Source of the DNA: Cryptomeria japonica
Lineage: Eukaryota; Streptophyta; Pinopsida; Cupressales; Cupressaceae
Direction: 5' to 3'
Length of the DNA stretch: 64,000 bases
Assembly (NCBI RefSeq): GCF_030272615.1
Contig: NC_081406.1
Span: 110,827,783-110,891,782, forward strand
The notes below the pieces were generated by a model, which saw only the letters and a list, made by a program, of their open reading frames with translations, had not been told where the DNA came from and did no database searches. A program made the translations under genes and the position numbers. This document shows, in pieces, positions 34,005 to 47,708 of this stretch; the first letter of the stretch is position 1, and each line of letters opens with the position of its first letter.

Positions 34005-35458
34005 TGATGAATAGTGATGAATAGTAAATACCCAATAGGTACTGAGAGGGGGGGTGAATCAGTACAGACAAAAGATTTCTTTGACAACTTAAACTACAAA
34101 TACTGCACTAACTGGTAAACACCATCACTGATCTAAACCAAGACAATATTAGTAAAACACAGTGACTATGACAAGAATTAAACCGGGAACATCTAGATCT
34201 TCTCAAAACCTAATACCTCATCTCCACTTCACCCATATGCTTAAACAAGTAATACATTAGAAATATAGTGACCACTAGATCAACTTGCATTGCCACTTAA
34301 TAGAAAACACTAAAACATCACATGAAAAAGCATCACACATAACACACTTATTTTTCATGTGGAAACCCAACTGGGAAAAACCATAGTGGGGATGAATACC
34401 CACAAGTTGTTCTTGAACTCTTTTGAAGTTCGCTTTGTTAGGAGCCTAGTTCAGTTAAAGACTCTACAATAGGTTCTGCTAGGAACCGATCCTGCTAGGG
34501 ATCACTCGGTTACAGGATGGCTAAATACCTAGTTAGAGGTTAAAACCCTATTAAAGGTTACCTTGTAAGAGGATTTGAAGAACTCAATAATTTTGAGTCA
34601 CCTTGTTAAAGGATTTACAAAAAGCCTATTAAAGCTACCCGGTTAAGGGATTTTCCTACTGCTGAAATGGTTAGAAGTCAACAGGTAATACATTGATCTG
34701 ATAATAGCACTTAATGCCAAGGTAGATCTGCTTCAGTTCCTTTACATCTGCAATCACACTCTACAAATTTCTACTCACTTCTTTGGTCTGGCAAGAATCA
34801 CCTCACATACATTCATTTGCCAACAACCTCAAACAAGAATTATCATCGACCTTATAGACAACAATTAGGTCATTGGCCAAAACCTAAAACCCTAAGAATC
34901 TAGGTTAACAATACAATCAGTCCAATCCTAACCATTTCATCACATTACATAGGGTAAAACAATCTTGAACAAATCTCAAGACATTCTCCATCGTCCGTTA
35001 TTCACCGCTTCTAGAAGCTGATAACCCAGCACGCACTCTCCACCGTTTACTAAGATTTTGCACATTCCTGAGGTAGATAGAATCAATCTTCTTCATGCAA
35101 GATCCTCAAGGAAATCCTTCACACACACAAGGCTGACGTGGAAACATGATCTGATCTTCATTTCAATGCTAACTCATCACAGGATGTCATTAGTTGAATC
35201 ACACAGACTTCGAATGCATCAACTGAAAACCCTGAAGCTAAGACTACCAACTAGTAGTCAAACCCCGATACAAACTTTGCATATACCAGTTCATACTTCA
35301 TCATACCAGTTCACTTTTTGCATATACTGGTTCACACCATCATACTGGCTCACTTGCTAGTTTTCTTATTTTGATATACCTATCCACACTTCAGCATATT
35401 GACATCAATGACAACATACATTATTATCATGTCATCAAACTCTACACATATGCCAACA
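34005..35458 (-). repeat. 3' LTR of K (1,454 bp)
   Basis: It starts TGATGAATAG and ends ATATGCCAACA on the + strand. Near the right end are repeats of the form ATAC(C/T)(A/G)GTTCA (35285-35350), better preserved as CCGGTTCA in the 5' LTR. It contains the G-run GAGAGGGGGGGTGAATCAG near 34042. Confidence 0.9.
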
Positions 35459-35460
35459 AT

Positions 35461-35472
35461 CTCCCCCTTTGG
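35461..35472 (-). other. Polypurine tract of K
   Basis: On the - strand GCCAAAGGGGGAG lies 2 bp before the TGTTGGC start of the 3' LTR. This is the expected second-strand primer site. Confidence 0.85.
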
Positions 35473-36536
35473 CATTGATGGAAATACACAAAGATATCTC
35501 TATATCTTCTTCCATGTTAGTTTGCTTCACACATGTCTTGAATACTGTAGATATCTTCTCTGCTTCACATCTTCTCCCCCTTTGACAACAATACGAAAGT
35601 GGAGGCACAAGCTTCCATGTTCCACTATGTTGCTCCCCCTGAGGAGTAGCATCCTTCATCATATCAATCCTGAATTTTTTTGACAATGCAATACCTGACT
35701 GATGTGGAGCACACACCTTTAGTTCACCTCTTGAAGGGGCATCACCCCTAATTCACCTCATAAATAGGTAAGTGTAGCCTTTGGTAGAGGCTTGGTGAAT
35801 ATATCTGCTAACTGCTCCTTACTGGAAACATGTTCCAATACAACCTCTTTGTTTTGGACTTTCTTCCTCAAGAAATGATACTTGAGCTCAAAGTGCTTGG
35901 TTCTAGCATGCAATACCAGATTTTTAGAAATATTAATTGCACTTGTGTTATCACAAAATATACTCACTGGTTCAGATATAGGGACTTTGAAACCATTTAA
36001 TACATGCTTCATCCAAATTATCTGAGTGCAATTAATAAATGTTGCTACATATTCTGCTTCTGCTATGGACTGAGAGATACAACTCTGCTTTTTGCTCATC
36101 CATGAGACTAGTCTACCACCAAGAAAGAATGCACCACCGGTTGTGCTCTTCTGGTCATCCACATTGCCAGCCCAATCAACATCGGTAAATACTTTGAGAT
36201 TGAAATCATTGTTGTATGGATACCACAATCCATAATCTATAGTTCCCTTCAGATATCTAAGAATCCACTTGACTACTACCAAGTGGGATTCTCTTGGACT
36301 TTTTTGGAAATGTGCAGCAATGCCCACTACATGTGCTATGTCTGGTTTGCTATGTACTACATAGTGCAACTTACCAATCATTGACCGGTAATCCTTCTCA
36401 TTCACCAACGCTGAGTCATATTCTTTTGATAGTTTAAAACTAGTCATCATTGGTGTACCAACCGGTTTGTTGTCTTCCATGCCAAAGGTCTTCAACACCT
36501 CTTTGACATACTTAGACTGAGTGATAAAGATATTGT

Positions 36537-38017
36537 TGTAGACGTATAAAAATGACCATATTCCTAAATGAATATTTTATGTTCATTTTTCTATTTGATT
36601 AAATCCAATTTAATTAAATTATCCACATTCTTCTATTTTATTAAGTAAAATACTCAATTTATTTAAATAAAATTCAATATACCCATTTAATGAATAAATC
36701 AATTTATTCAATTAAATCTCCCTATCCACTTTTAATTAAATTCAAATTTAATTAAATGGTTATCCTAAATTAAATAAATCTAATTTATTTAATTTCCCCA
36801 AATTGCAACCAAATTGAATTAAATCATTTAAATCAATTAAATCCTATTATCCCCCCAATCCACTTGCAAAATCCCAAACCCCTTTCTAATCCCTTCTAGA
36901 ATCTTCTAATCACTTCTAATTAACCTAACCCCTCCTCTAAACTTTGTCACATCCCTAAGCAAAGGGAAGTCACTTCTCAAAGCCTCAAAGTCTTTGATAA
37001 CCATTAAAGGCTTTCAACCTTCAACCACTAAATGTCTCAAAGTCTTTGATAACCTTTGAAAGCTTCCAACCTTCAACCACTTAATCCACAAAGTCTCCAA
37101 TAACCATTAATGGTTAACCCAAACCCTCCTACATGGTTAAAACATTTGTTTTGACTCAACCTCTACCCAACCCAAGGGTCTCATCAGGCCTTTAATGCTT
37201 TGACCATGATTATCTCTTAATCATTTGCACAAAGGTTTATCCTTGGATTAACTCCTAATCCAGTGGGTAATCCTAACTTAGACTTGACCCTTAGCCTCTA
37301 GATAACCATGAGGTCTTCTCAGGCATTCAATGTCTCCAACCCCTTCTTTCAACCCAATCTTATGTTGACACTTGTCACCATTTCATTGGTGCAATTTGCA
37401 AACATGGATCCCCAACTTTCAAACTCAACCCTTGATTAAATCATTCGATCCTGACCATCCATTGCCCTATTTTTGCTATAAATAGAGCTCTCATCCCTCC
37501 ATTTTCATATAGATCATCCTCCAAATTTGAAGCATTACACTTATGCTCAAATACTTTCAAGCTTTCATATCATTTTTATGCTTATCATTTAGCCTCTTTT
37601 AGAATAGAAAATAGTCTAAATATGCATGTTTAGAGTACTTTCTTTATCATTTAGCTCAATCATAGACTAAATATATCATGTTAGGATAGTATTCATACTA
37701 ACCTTGTCATCTTATCATCTATTTTATTGCATTTCTAGAATCATACATGGCTTAAAATACATCTCATACTAAAATCTATCAAAGCATCCCTCGTTCTTGC
37801 ATTTGCCATCCCTAAACCATTTTGCTTAGTGATCTGAGAGCAAAACATTGGTTTGAGGGACATTGTGAGATAGAGAACCATGGGACCCTCCTTGGGAAGC
37901 TGAGTAATACTACGTTACTCCATAGCTTGCACCAAGAAGTCCTGTGTGTTTGTGTGGACTAGTATATAACAAGATTTTCACATATTAAGTTTTATCAGCC
38001 CACTTTTCCTGCATACA
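36537..38017 (+). mobile_element. Solo LTR T (1,481 bp) in the K pol gene
   Basis: It begins TGTAGACG and ends TGCATACA, and is flanked by ATTGT (36532-36536) and ATCGT (38018-38022), a 5-bp duplication with one change. Removing it joins the copia RT (QQMKD) to the next segment (NNIFITQSKY). A TATA box TATAAATA sits at 37477-37484. The first 300 bp is AT-rich with TTAAATAAAT-type palindromes. Its last 172 bp recur at 62316-62489. Confidence 0.88.
37477..37484 (+). promoter_or_regulatory. TATA box of solo LTR T
   Basis: GCTATAAATAGAGCTCTC, in the same GAGCTCTC context as in S1. It predicts a start site near 37510. Confidence 0.6.
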
Positions 38018-41000
38018 ATCGTCTTTCATTTGTTGAATCTATAGTCCAATAAAGAACTTAATCTCTCCGATTAGTGACATCTCAAATTCCTTCTCCATCT
38101 CATCTACAAATGCATGACTCATCTTGTCATCTCCACCAAAAATTATGTCATCAACAAACACTTCACAGATCATAATCTGATCTCCTTTTGACTTTAGATA
38201 AATATTGCTATCTTCACTTATTCTTTCAAATCCAATCTTCACAAGATGGGAGTGCAAACGTTCATACCATGCTCTAGGTGCTTGCTTCAATTCATACAAG
38301 GCTTTATGTAGCCTACACACCATATCACTGTCTTCTGGTAGGGCAAACCCATCTGGTTTCTCTATATACACTTCCTCTTCAAGTATTCCATTCAAGAATG
38401 CAGATTTTACATCCATCTGATACACTTTGAATCCCTTGAAGGCTACATATGCTAGAAGAATTCTAACTCCTTCCAATCTAGCTACTGGAGCAAAGGTTTC
38501 TCCATAGTCTTCTCCTTCTTCTTGAGCATATCCCTTACATATCAATCTTTCTTTGTTTCTTACGACTGTGCCATCTTCATTTAGCTTGTTTCTAAAAACC
38601 AATTTGGTGCCAATAACATTTTTGTGCTTAGGTCTGGGTACCAAAGACCATGTACCATTCTTTTCTATCTAGTCAAGTTCCTCTTCCATAGCCTTAATCT
38701 AGTCTTCATCATTGTGTGCCTCTTTGAATATTTTGGGCTCAAATTCAGAAATCATGCAAGAATTCTCTCTGACCTTTCTTCTTGTAAGTATTCCTGCATC
38801 CTTATCCCCTATTATCTACTTTGGATCATGATGTAGCTTTACATACCTAGGAATGATCTTGGATGATTCCTCTTGCTTTTCCTCTTCATCCCCATCTTCA
38901 TCTTCATCTACATCAGCGTCTACTGGTGTAGGAACACGGTTACTTGTACTTGGTTGTTTTGCAACCAGTTCCCAGAAGGTTAAACCTAGTTCATCTACCG
39001 CTTGCTCACTACCGATTTCCTCAGGTTTCTCAGAGGTTTCATCAACTCTAACATTGATACTTTCAACAATTTTCTGAGTCCTATTGTTAAAGCACTTGAG
39101 AGCTTTGCTCTTGGTGGAATACCCTAAGAATATTCCCTCATCACATTTTGCATCAAACTTGCTTTGGTGTTCACTTCTCTTAACATAACACTTGCTACCA
39201 AACACTTTGAAGTAGCTTACTACTGGAGTCTTACCTATCCAATACTCATAAGGAGTTTTATCCTTACCTTTCTTGATGAGTACCCGGTTCATAGTGTAGA
39301 CTGCAGTGCTCACCGCTTCTCTCCAAAAAGTGTGAGCAACCTTCCCTTGAATCGGCATCATTCTGGCTGCTTCAACTATAGTCCGGTTGTTCCTTTCTAC
39401 TAGGCCATTCTGTTGTGGAGTTTGGGGGGCAAACAGTTGCCTCTTGATGCTATTCTCTTCACAACACTTATTTAACTCACTAGAAGTGAATTCACCTCCT
39501 TGGTCAGTTCTAAGGCATTTAATCCTCTTACCACTTTCCTTTTCAACTAGTGCTCTGAAGGCTTTAAACTTTCCAAAAGCTTTAGACTTGACTTTCAAGA
39601 ATGTGACCCACATCATTCTAGAGAAATCATCAGTAAGAATCAAAAAGTAACTATCTCCCTGAACACTCCTAGTTTTCATAGGACCACACAAATCAGTATG
39701 CACAAGATCAAGTAAATTATTTGCTATGAAAGATTTACCTTTGAAGGTTGAGGAAGACAATTTCCCCAGTTGACATTCTTTGCACAAAGGATTCTTTGGT
39801 TTGTTCAGCACAAGTAATCCTCTAATTGCCTTGATCTTACTGGCCTTCACAATATTATCAAAATTTACATGGCAGAGTCTCCTATGCCATATCCAACTGT
39901 CATCAAACTTAGCCATTAGACATTGACTGATATTTGTATTTAACTGAAATAAGTTACCTCTGCTCTGCATACCGGTGGCCATCAGTTTGCCACTCTTTTA
40001 TTTTATTTTGCATACTCCATATTTGAATTCCAGAGTGAGTCCTTTATCATTCAGCTAGGCTACACTCAAAAGGTTATGCTTGAGACCTTCTACCCAATAC
40101 ACATTATCAGCACTACTTTTTCCATTTAGAGAGATGGACCCTTTTCCTTTTACCATACGTGGTGCATCATTACCAAATTGGACTACACCTCCATCATACT
40201 CTTCCAGAGACAAAACAATTTCCCAGTCACCAGTCATGTGGTGAGAACAACCACTATCAATAATCCACTCATTAGAATTATCAATGTGGGAGACAAGAGC
40301 TTTCTTGTCTGACACATCTTCCTTAGTGGCTACAAACATTATGTCTTTGCTTTCTTCATCTTCTGATTCATCATTAGTGACACCTTCATCAACTGCAACA
40401 AGCTAGTTTCTCCTATTTCCTCCTTTGAACTTTTTGAACTTCTCTGGTTTGTCCTTATTATCACTGTTGGGATAGTCGACAGCAATGTGTCCTATCCTAC
40501 TGCAAGAAAAAAATTTCAAAGGGAGCTTACCTCTATATTTTCTAGTTCCCTTAGGAAGTCTCTTGGCAAGAAGAGCTTCAAACTCCATCAAAATCTCCTC
40601 ATCATCCATATCCCTGCAGTGTCTAGGCTCACTGCTGGTATTAGCTTCTTTTCCTTTTCTAGATAGTGCAGCAGATGCCCTAAAGGCTGATTCAGTCTTC
40701 TGAACACTACCATCATAACTGTTTAGCTCATATGCGGTCAACTTAGCAATGATGGAGTCTAGGGATACCTTTGTCTTGTCAATAGATCTCAACTCCTGAA
40801 TAGCGGCAACCCTTATTGCATAGACCAGTAATAAGGATCTCAAAACTTTGCTAACAATGGTGGGATCATCTATTTTGCCTCCTGCACTCTTGATGTCTCC
40901 TACAATAGTTTTAATTCTTATCCCATATTGTTGAATGGTCTCTCCTTCAACCATCCGCATGTCTTCAAATTTCCCCTAAGGCTCTCTTCCTTAGCTTGCT

Positions 41001-41358
41001 TCACATACTCATCATCACCATAGATAGTCTCCAGAGTATCCCATACATCTTTGGGATTGTCTTTATCTTGAACATCTATAAACTCAATATCAGATAGACT
41101 GTTGATAAGAGCTTCCATCACTTGCCCATTCTCCTAAATTTCTCTTCTTTGATCATCGGTGAGAGTACCAGTAGGGACAACATATGTATTCTCAAGATAG
41201 TTCCAGTGTTGAGCACCCATGCTTTTAATATGTATCTTCATTTTGTCCTTCCATATCTGAAAGTTATCTCTGTTGAACTTAGGACCTTCCCTCTTTATCA
41301 TTAGAATAGGATCTTTTCCTCAAGCGGTTAAGCTTATAGCACAGAGGACCTAGAGGAT

Positions 41359-41370
41359 GCTCTGATACCA
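41359..41370 (-). other. Primer binding site of K (initiator tRNA-Met type)
   Basis: The - strand reads TGGTATCAGAGC next to the end of the 5' LTR. It is the standard copia PBS complementary to the 3' end of initiator tRNA-Met. Confidence 0.92.
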
Positions 41371-41372
41371 AT

Positions 41373-42290
41373 TGATGAATAATAATGAACAGTAAATACC
41401 CAATAGGTACTAAGAGGGGGGTGAATCAGTACAGACAAAAGCTTTCTTTGACAACTTAAACTATAAAGACTGCACTAACTAGTAAACACCATCACCGATC
41501 TAAACCAAGACAATACCGGTAAAACACAGTGACTGTGACAAGACATAAACTGGTAGCATCTAGATCTTCTCAAAACCTAATATCTCATTTCCACTTCACC
41601 CATATGCTTAAAAAAGTAATACATCATAAATATAGTGACCACTGGATCAACTTGCACTACCGCTTAACAGAAAACACTAAAACATCACATGAAAAAGAAT
41701 CACACATAACACACTTATTTTTCACATGGAAACCCAACTGGGAAAAACCACGGTGGGGATGAATACCCACAATTTGTTCTTGAACTCTTTTGAAGTTCAC
41801 TCTGTTAGGAGCCTAGTCTGGCTAAAGACTTCACAACAGGTTCTGCTAGGAACCGATCTTGCTAGGGATCACCTAGTTAAGGGATGGCTAAATACCTGGT
41901 TAGAGGTTAAAACCCTATTAAAGGTTACCTTGTAAGAGGATTTAAAGAACTCAATGATTTTGAGTCACCCTGTTAAAAGATTTAAAAAAATCTTGTTAAA
42001 GCTACCCGGTTAAGGGATTTTCCAATTACAGAAATGGTTAGAAGTCAACAGTTAATACACTAATCTGATAACAACACTTAATGCCAAGGCAGATCTGCTT
42101 CAGTTCCTTTACATCTAAAATCACACTCTGCAAGTTTCTACTCACTTCTTCGGTCTGGCAAGAATCACCTCACATACATTCATTTGCCAACAACCTCAAA
42201 CAAGAATTATCATTGACCTTATAGATAACAATTAGGTCGGTGGCCAAAACCTAAAACCCTAAGCATCTAGGTAAACAATACAGTTGGTCC
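41373..42290 (-). repeat. 5' LTR of K, first part
   Basis: It matches 34005-34920 base by base apart from scattered changes. It ends at GGTCC (42286-42290), the target duplication of the M insertion, and resumes at 53011. Confidence 0.92.
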
Positions 42291-43227
42291 TATTGTCTTC
42301 AAAATTTGATTCTCTCTAAACATCCTTAAAATAATATGATTTGAACTTGGTGCAGAAAAGACATCAACGATAAGGAAATTCTCAAGACAACATATGACAA
42401 GGTTTGGATTGACCTTCTACACTTCGAACTAACTTAGAGCCCAGGCGGGTATACCTTTGTGAATTAAGTTCACACTTTTAAATATAAACCCACAACAAAC
42501 TAGTCTTGAAAACCAGTGGATCTATTCACCTTGAAATTAACTGAAAATAAAGGATAGAGTTATACTTAGATTCAGCGTTTTGATCAACAAAACATACAAT
42601 AAACAACTTCAATCAATACTAGTGCCTTATCCAAGGTCACAAAGTCATCTAAAACTCAAATAATACTCCTTAAACAAAATATCTTTACGCATCCCATTGG
42701 TTTGAGTTCTATTAATCCTTGTATATGCCTGACAGCTACAAGGATTTATGCGTTCCAAATTAAACTATGATCATCAAGATTCAAAGTCTCTCCTAAAGAG
42801 TTTACTGGTATGAGTGATCCCTGCATTTTTAATTTCCCTCCTAAAAAGAAAAGCCAGTGAACACTCTTACTGAAAATTGTCTTGCAATCCCATTCAAACA
42901 AAATAACCCTGGATTATTCAGAATGAAAACAGTAAACAAATTGCAGACACACTTGAAGACAACACAAAGCTTCACTCGAAACCAATGGTCTGTATATTAA
43001 TATTAAGCTCAGAAAATATTACAAGAAGTTGAATTTTCTCCATTAAACTTAGAAAAGCTCAGATAAAATTCTGTAGTGTTTTCTTACAATTTTTGCGATC
43101 CCTTTCCTCTAGTCCTGGTATCCATTTATAACAACATGGATGCACAAAGCTTCGGACTTCTCGAGGAGAGTTTGTTACAATCATTTCTTTCAAAAATAAA
43201 GAGGTTACAAGCTTTTCGCAAAAACAG

Positions 43228-46200
43228 TTACAAGCTCCTTTCGGCTTCTGCAGTTTCTTCAACAGGCTGTTCGGTTGCAACCTGTTCCATCTTTTCAGGG
43301 GCACTCTCCAACTGCTCCATATCATGAGTGGCATATTTAGTCATCCACTTGCCATACACTTCTTCTATCGGCCATGAGAAATTAATCACTTTATCCTTGG
43401 TCTTAGTCAACCTTTTCCAAGAATTTCTCATTTTGTTGACTTCTGAATTGAGAAAACCATAATGTGACTTAATTTTTTCTATCTCTTGTATTGTCACAAC
43501 AAAGAAAGAAGCATCATCTAGATCAATAATTCCTTTGACTCTTGCTGAGAATTTAGCTTCTATCTCCTTAAGCCACATTTGTTTATCCTTTAATTGATCT
43601 GGGCCAACAAAAACTCCTGGGAGTAGGTCAAAAACTTGATCAGTGTACTCCTTTTTGCAAAAATTAACCTTCCTATCAACATTATCCACCAATGCTTCTA
43701 ATTGTACTAAGACTTTAGCGACATTAGAAGTGGATTTGATGATGGGATTGGCCCTTGCTTCATTGCAGGATACACACATAAACTCTAAATCTTGCTCCCT
43801 AGGCCTCCATTTGTCAAAAATAGGTGTCAAAATGGCCTTGTCTCTCCTGAGCTCATTCCATATATCCATAATTTTACCTACATTGTTGTGAAGCAATGAG
43901 GCATTTATTGTATTTGCAAAACTGAAAATTGTAGCCCTTACTCTCTCCTCATACTTCTTTGCATATAAGGCCTGAGCCTGTTTCAAGCTTTCTGACTCTT
44001 GAGGAGTAATTTCAACCATTTGAGAGCTGGAGGGTGTTGGAGATGGTGGAAACTAAATGATAGGGCTAGTAGGTGGAGGTCTTACAGGAGAAGCGAAGAT
44101 CATCAGTGTTGAAGACTCACCTTGATGGTATTGTCCAGTCAATTGGCTCTGCAGCTTGGCAATGATGCTATCCTTACCTCTTACCTCCTCCTTGGCATTG
44201 TTATAAGCCTTCAAAACTGTTTCCAACTTGACTTGGAGCGCATCCTTCTCTTTTTCTTCCTTCTCTTCTACTGCAACACTAAATTTTGCAGTCTCTAACA
44301 GAGTACTAGCGGCCTCCACTACCCCTGTACTCTGCACTCTCTTCACCATCATTCCACCAAGGTAACTTGACCCTGAGGTGTCTTTGCTTTTCTTGCTCTC
44401 ATTTCTCTTGAGAGACCACATTACAAGTGCAGCATTATCGTTATTGAAAGTAATCCCCTCCATGGGTTTAGTCTCTTTTCTCACCGCATCTAGTACTAGG
44501 GCATCTGCTATATCCCATTCGGGTAAAATAAGCACTCCAGCTTGCGCTACCATATCTCTTCCTTGCTCAGGGGTGATGGTTTTGAATTCTTCCATCATCT
44601 CTTGCTTTATTTCCTCATCTACCAAGGCTAGATCTTTATTAGGTTGCTCAGCCTTTCTCTTTTCACATCTAACATTATATTTATCTATGTGATGTTTCCA
44701 AAGAAACTGCATAAATGCTTCTGATGTGACAAAATTGTTATCAGCTAAAAAGGCATTACTTTCCTGCTTTATCTCAAGATCACACTCCTAACCCTTGATT
44801 TTAGTGGTAGTGATATCCATTTTAGCAGCAATGGGTTCTTCTGGCATTCCCTCCTCCACTTCATCATAAGTGTAGGCAATTTCCCCTAGACTACCTAACT
44901 ATAGGAGTTGCTCAGCTGCTGCTTGCTCATTTCCTATATGGATAGGGGATTGGGATGCGGAGTACAAAGGTGTATCTAATTTTACTTCTTTCCCCACCCT
45001 TTGTTTCTTTGGGCTTTCTTGGATGTCAATGACATCTTGTATCTCCCTCTTTCCTTTGGAAGTAGAGGGCTCCCCTATTGTAGGCATCAACACACTATAA
45101 CTGGATTTCTTGTGCAGTGTATAATCACCAGGAGGGATTGCTTTGCTGGAGGCTGACCTACTTAAGATCATTCTTCCCTTCTCAGGGTTGCTTTTGATTA
45201 CAGCTTCCCTCTTCTCCTTCAGGGTCTGCATCACATCTTCAAAGCAAACAATCAAAAACTTTATTTTCTTGTCTAGAGGGAAAAAGCTAGACAATGGGTC
45301 ATAGCTGGCATCAAACTGATGCACAAAATCCAAGGCTTTCTTATAAGCCACCCACTTCTCTTTCCTTAGCTCCTACTCATCTAGATCAAACTCATTTATG
45401 ATGAGGTCTTTAGGAAACTAGAATTGATGAGGCCTACCTCTGCATGCTACCTTCTTTCTAAAAATACCATTGAAGAAGTCTTCTGGATCAGCACACCTGG
45501 ACACTGCAGTGGACAAATGATAAGGCTTGAGGAAATCCTCAAAGCAATTCCAGCCTCCCTTTGTTATTACAAATTGGTGGGCTATGGTAGCTACAGGGAA
45601 AATAGTCCCTTTACCCCTGCTTGTCAACTCTGCCTCTTGTAAACCACCGATTGGTCTAAGGATCTCTGCAATTCCTACTTTAAGAGGGACCTGGTAAGGT
45701 AGCAAAAATGGGGTTCCTCTAAAACCAAACACTATGAAAACTATGGAGACTGGATACAAATACATGTCACCCCAGTTATGCACAATTTTAATGTTCTTTG
45801 CGAATTCTTTTGGTCTTATGAATTCTAGAAGAACTTTGGGGATTCTTGGGTTCTCTGAGCAGAGGAGAGTCTTGATCTTGGATGCAAAGTATTTGTCCAA
45901 CTTCAAGAAACTGGCATCCTCTCTATCCCATGATAACACAGTACTCCATAATTGTACCGGCATTTTTTCTCCTTCTCTCTCCTTAACAAGGTGTAATCCA
46001 CTAGCAAAGTAATCACCACCTTTGAAGAGAAAAAGATACATCAAGAGTGAGTACCATCCGAAAGGCCTGTCCACCTTTCCATTCTTGATTCCTATCAACC
46101 CTCCATGGATAGCATTAGCAATAAAAGAGGCATAATCAAATGTAATTGCCAGAGAAGGATTCAAAATCTGAGCAATCATTAACAAGTAATGATTTGGCAT

Positions 46201-46869
46201 ATTTGCTTCAGCATCTTCTCCCAAAACTTGGCAAAGTGCCCAATACATTCCCTTAGCTCTCAGGGTGAACATACTTAATGAAAAGGGCTCTTGTGTGTTG
46301 GGTCCTACAACTGTTAACCCTCCTATCTTCACAAAAAACTCCTTGAGAGGCCTGCTCCTGAGATGACTCCTCTGTGCACCATAAATTTGGGCTAACGATG
46401 TGAAATTTATAGGTTCTAGAAAATTGGTGAACTCATTAAGCCCAAAAGCTTTCCTAAATTCTTCAGCATTAATCTCAACAAGGGCTTTCCCATTTATATC
46501 CTGGATGCTTCTTGTGACAGAATCATAGTTGAGCGCAATTTGGGTCAACAAATCTACATCCATAAATACCCCTGGAACTACCAATTTCCCAACATCTAAC
46601 TCCCAAATACTATTTTGCGGGGCCGAAGAATTTCTCATTCCAAATCCAATCTTGAATAACCCCAACCCAAACAATCCAACCTATGTGTCTCTCAACCAAT
46701 TACCCTTGTCATACAGTCCTTTTCCTATCTTTAAATGGGGAGCTCTAGGCACTAATTCTTTTACCTTTGATGCCTGATTGGTTGACAACGTCAACTGTTC
46801 TAAAAAATCATCATAGACACTCATTTCTGAATAGTTCACTTTGCTAGAAAATTCTCTTTTAGGAGCCAT
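43228..46869 (-). pseudogene. M gene copy 2 (M-2), near full-length
   Basis: ATG at 46869 (MAPKREFSSK) and TAA at 43230-43228: exactly 1,214 codons with no net frameshift. Six in-frame stops interrupt it, near 46681, 45416, 45373, 44899, 44790 and 44053. Four are CAG-to-TAG compared with the other copies. Layout by residue: 1-60 N-terminus; 65-485 globular region (FTLRAKGMYWALCQVLGED, DRPFGWYSLLMYLFLFKGGD); 600-630 basic stretch SKGKREIQD...SPKKQRVGKE, NLS-like; 720-830 helical; 855-910 coiled coil; 920-945 Pro/Ser-rich; 950-1213 helical domain ending EAERSL. No enzymatic motif of retrotransposons is seen. The family is unknown. The conserved frame suggests it coded for protein until recently. 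Confidence 0.8.
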
Positions 46870-47702
46870 TTTGAAAATGTAAGGAAAGAATACCACTCTT
46901 AAACAATTCTATGACGAAGCAATTATCTTATCTAAAACACTACACAAGAATTGCTATACAAGAATACGAGAGAGCCTGTTCTTCACTTTGAAGGAATTTT
47001 CTCTGCAACTAAACCAACCTGCTCTGCAACTAAAGAAAATAACTCTGCATCCACTTTCCTGCAAAATCCTCTAAAAGATATCTTCACCTGGTTGGTAGGA
47101 AATCAAATATTGTACTCAGGGTTTTAACTACAACATTGATCCCGCATGCTTCGGCCGTCCCTTCAAAATTGAATTCATATGAGAATTCATATTTTTCACT
47201 CCAATGGGTCACAACATTCCTGCAAGTGTTTGATTTTTCTCTTTCGCAACTTCATGAAGCATAACTGTCAGGCAACTTGATCCTGCGAAATAGTGTCGAC
47301 CGTCCGATCAAAAGAAACCTGATCGAGCGTTAGATTAACTAATAGCTTTGGCTCTGCGTTGGGTCCCACTTCTTTATTGGCTACATGATACCACATGGCG
47401 CCCAACCATTGGCCTTGAAATTTCCTTCACATTCCACTTGATATTGGCAGCGTGTCTTTCTTTACACCGCTGGTTCCACCTTGGCGGGCCCATGGGTTTC
47501 TTCTAAGACCACATGTCGCCGGACACGTGGACGGCTCTTATTCACTCTCACTATTTCACAGGGTATAAAGGATGAGCATCTTACCCTTGCGAAATAGCAT
47601 AGACCATCGGATCAGCTTCTAAGTTGATCGGCATTTAACCATCTAAAAAGGCTCTCGGGAGGGGTGGGCCCGCTGATTCATACTGAACACCTGGCATCTA
47701 AT
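46870..47702 (-). promoter_or_regulatory. Upstream region of M-2
   Basis: Same motif order as M-1 on the - strand: a GCGAAATAGT motif (near 47285), a GTGTAAAG remnant of the TATA box (near 47465), a CACGTGG G-box (47524-47530), and CTTGCGAAATAGC next to the GATCCGATGG-like block (near 47590-47620). It ends at the duplication junction with M-3. Confidence 0.5.
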
Positions 47703-47708
47703 CATCTT
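47703..47708. other. Junction of the 4.4 kb tandem duplication
   Basis: CATCTT at 47703-47708 is shared with both parental sites (43288-43293 in the M-2 C-terminus and 52093-52098 upstream of M-3). Left of it is M promoter sequence, right of it the truncated M-3 coding end. The two units are 4,415 and 4,390 bp. Confidence 0.8.

Larger units (their letters stand above)
35758..41301 (-). pseudogene. K gag-pol polyprotein (Ty1/copia), disrupted
   Basis: The ATG at 41301 starts MIKREGPKFNRDNFQIWKDKM. Gag continues to about 40403, with one frameshift near 40950. The zinc knuckle (near 40500) reads FSCSRIGHIAVDYP, having lost its first and last Cys. Protease: WIIDSGCSHHMTG (40260-40220). Integrase (39982-38816) has the HHCC finger (WHRRLCHVN ... 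CKECQLGK), then HTDLCGPM, LRTDQGGEF and the Glu of the DDE triad. RT (38644-38039) has [24 protein letters not shown] and FVDDII as the catalytic box. RNase H (36498-35758) has TDVDWAG, QKSTTGG, AEAEYVA and KHFELKYHF. Solo LTR T splits RT from RNase H. From 40960 to 38039 everything is in one frame with several stop codons. This is the only polymerase in the window. Confidence 0.92.

Noticed and set aside
36600-36830. AT-rich palindromes as an origin of replication or MAR
   Set aside because: They lie in the first third of solo LTR T and recur in another LTR-like segment, so LTR U3 composition explains them.
41359-41370. Fragment of a tRNA-Met gene
   Set aside because: Only 12 bases match and they sit exactly at the K LTR border, so this is a primer binding site.
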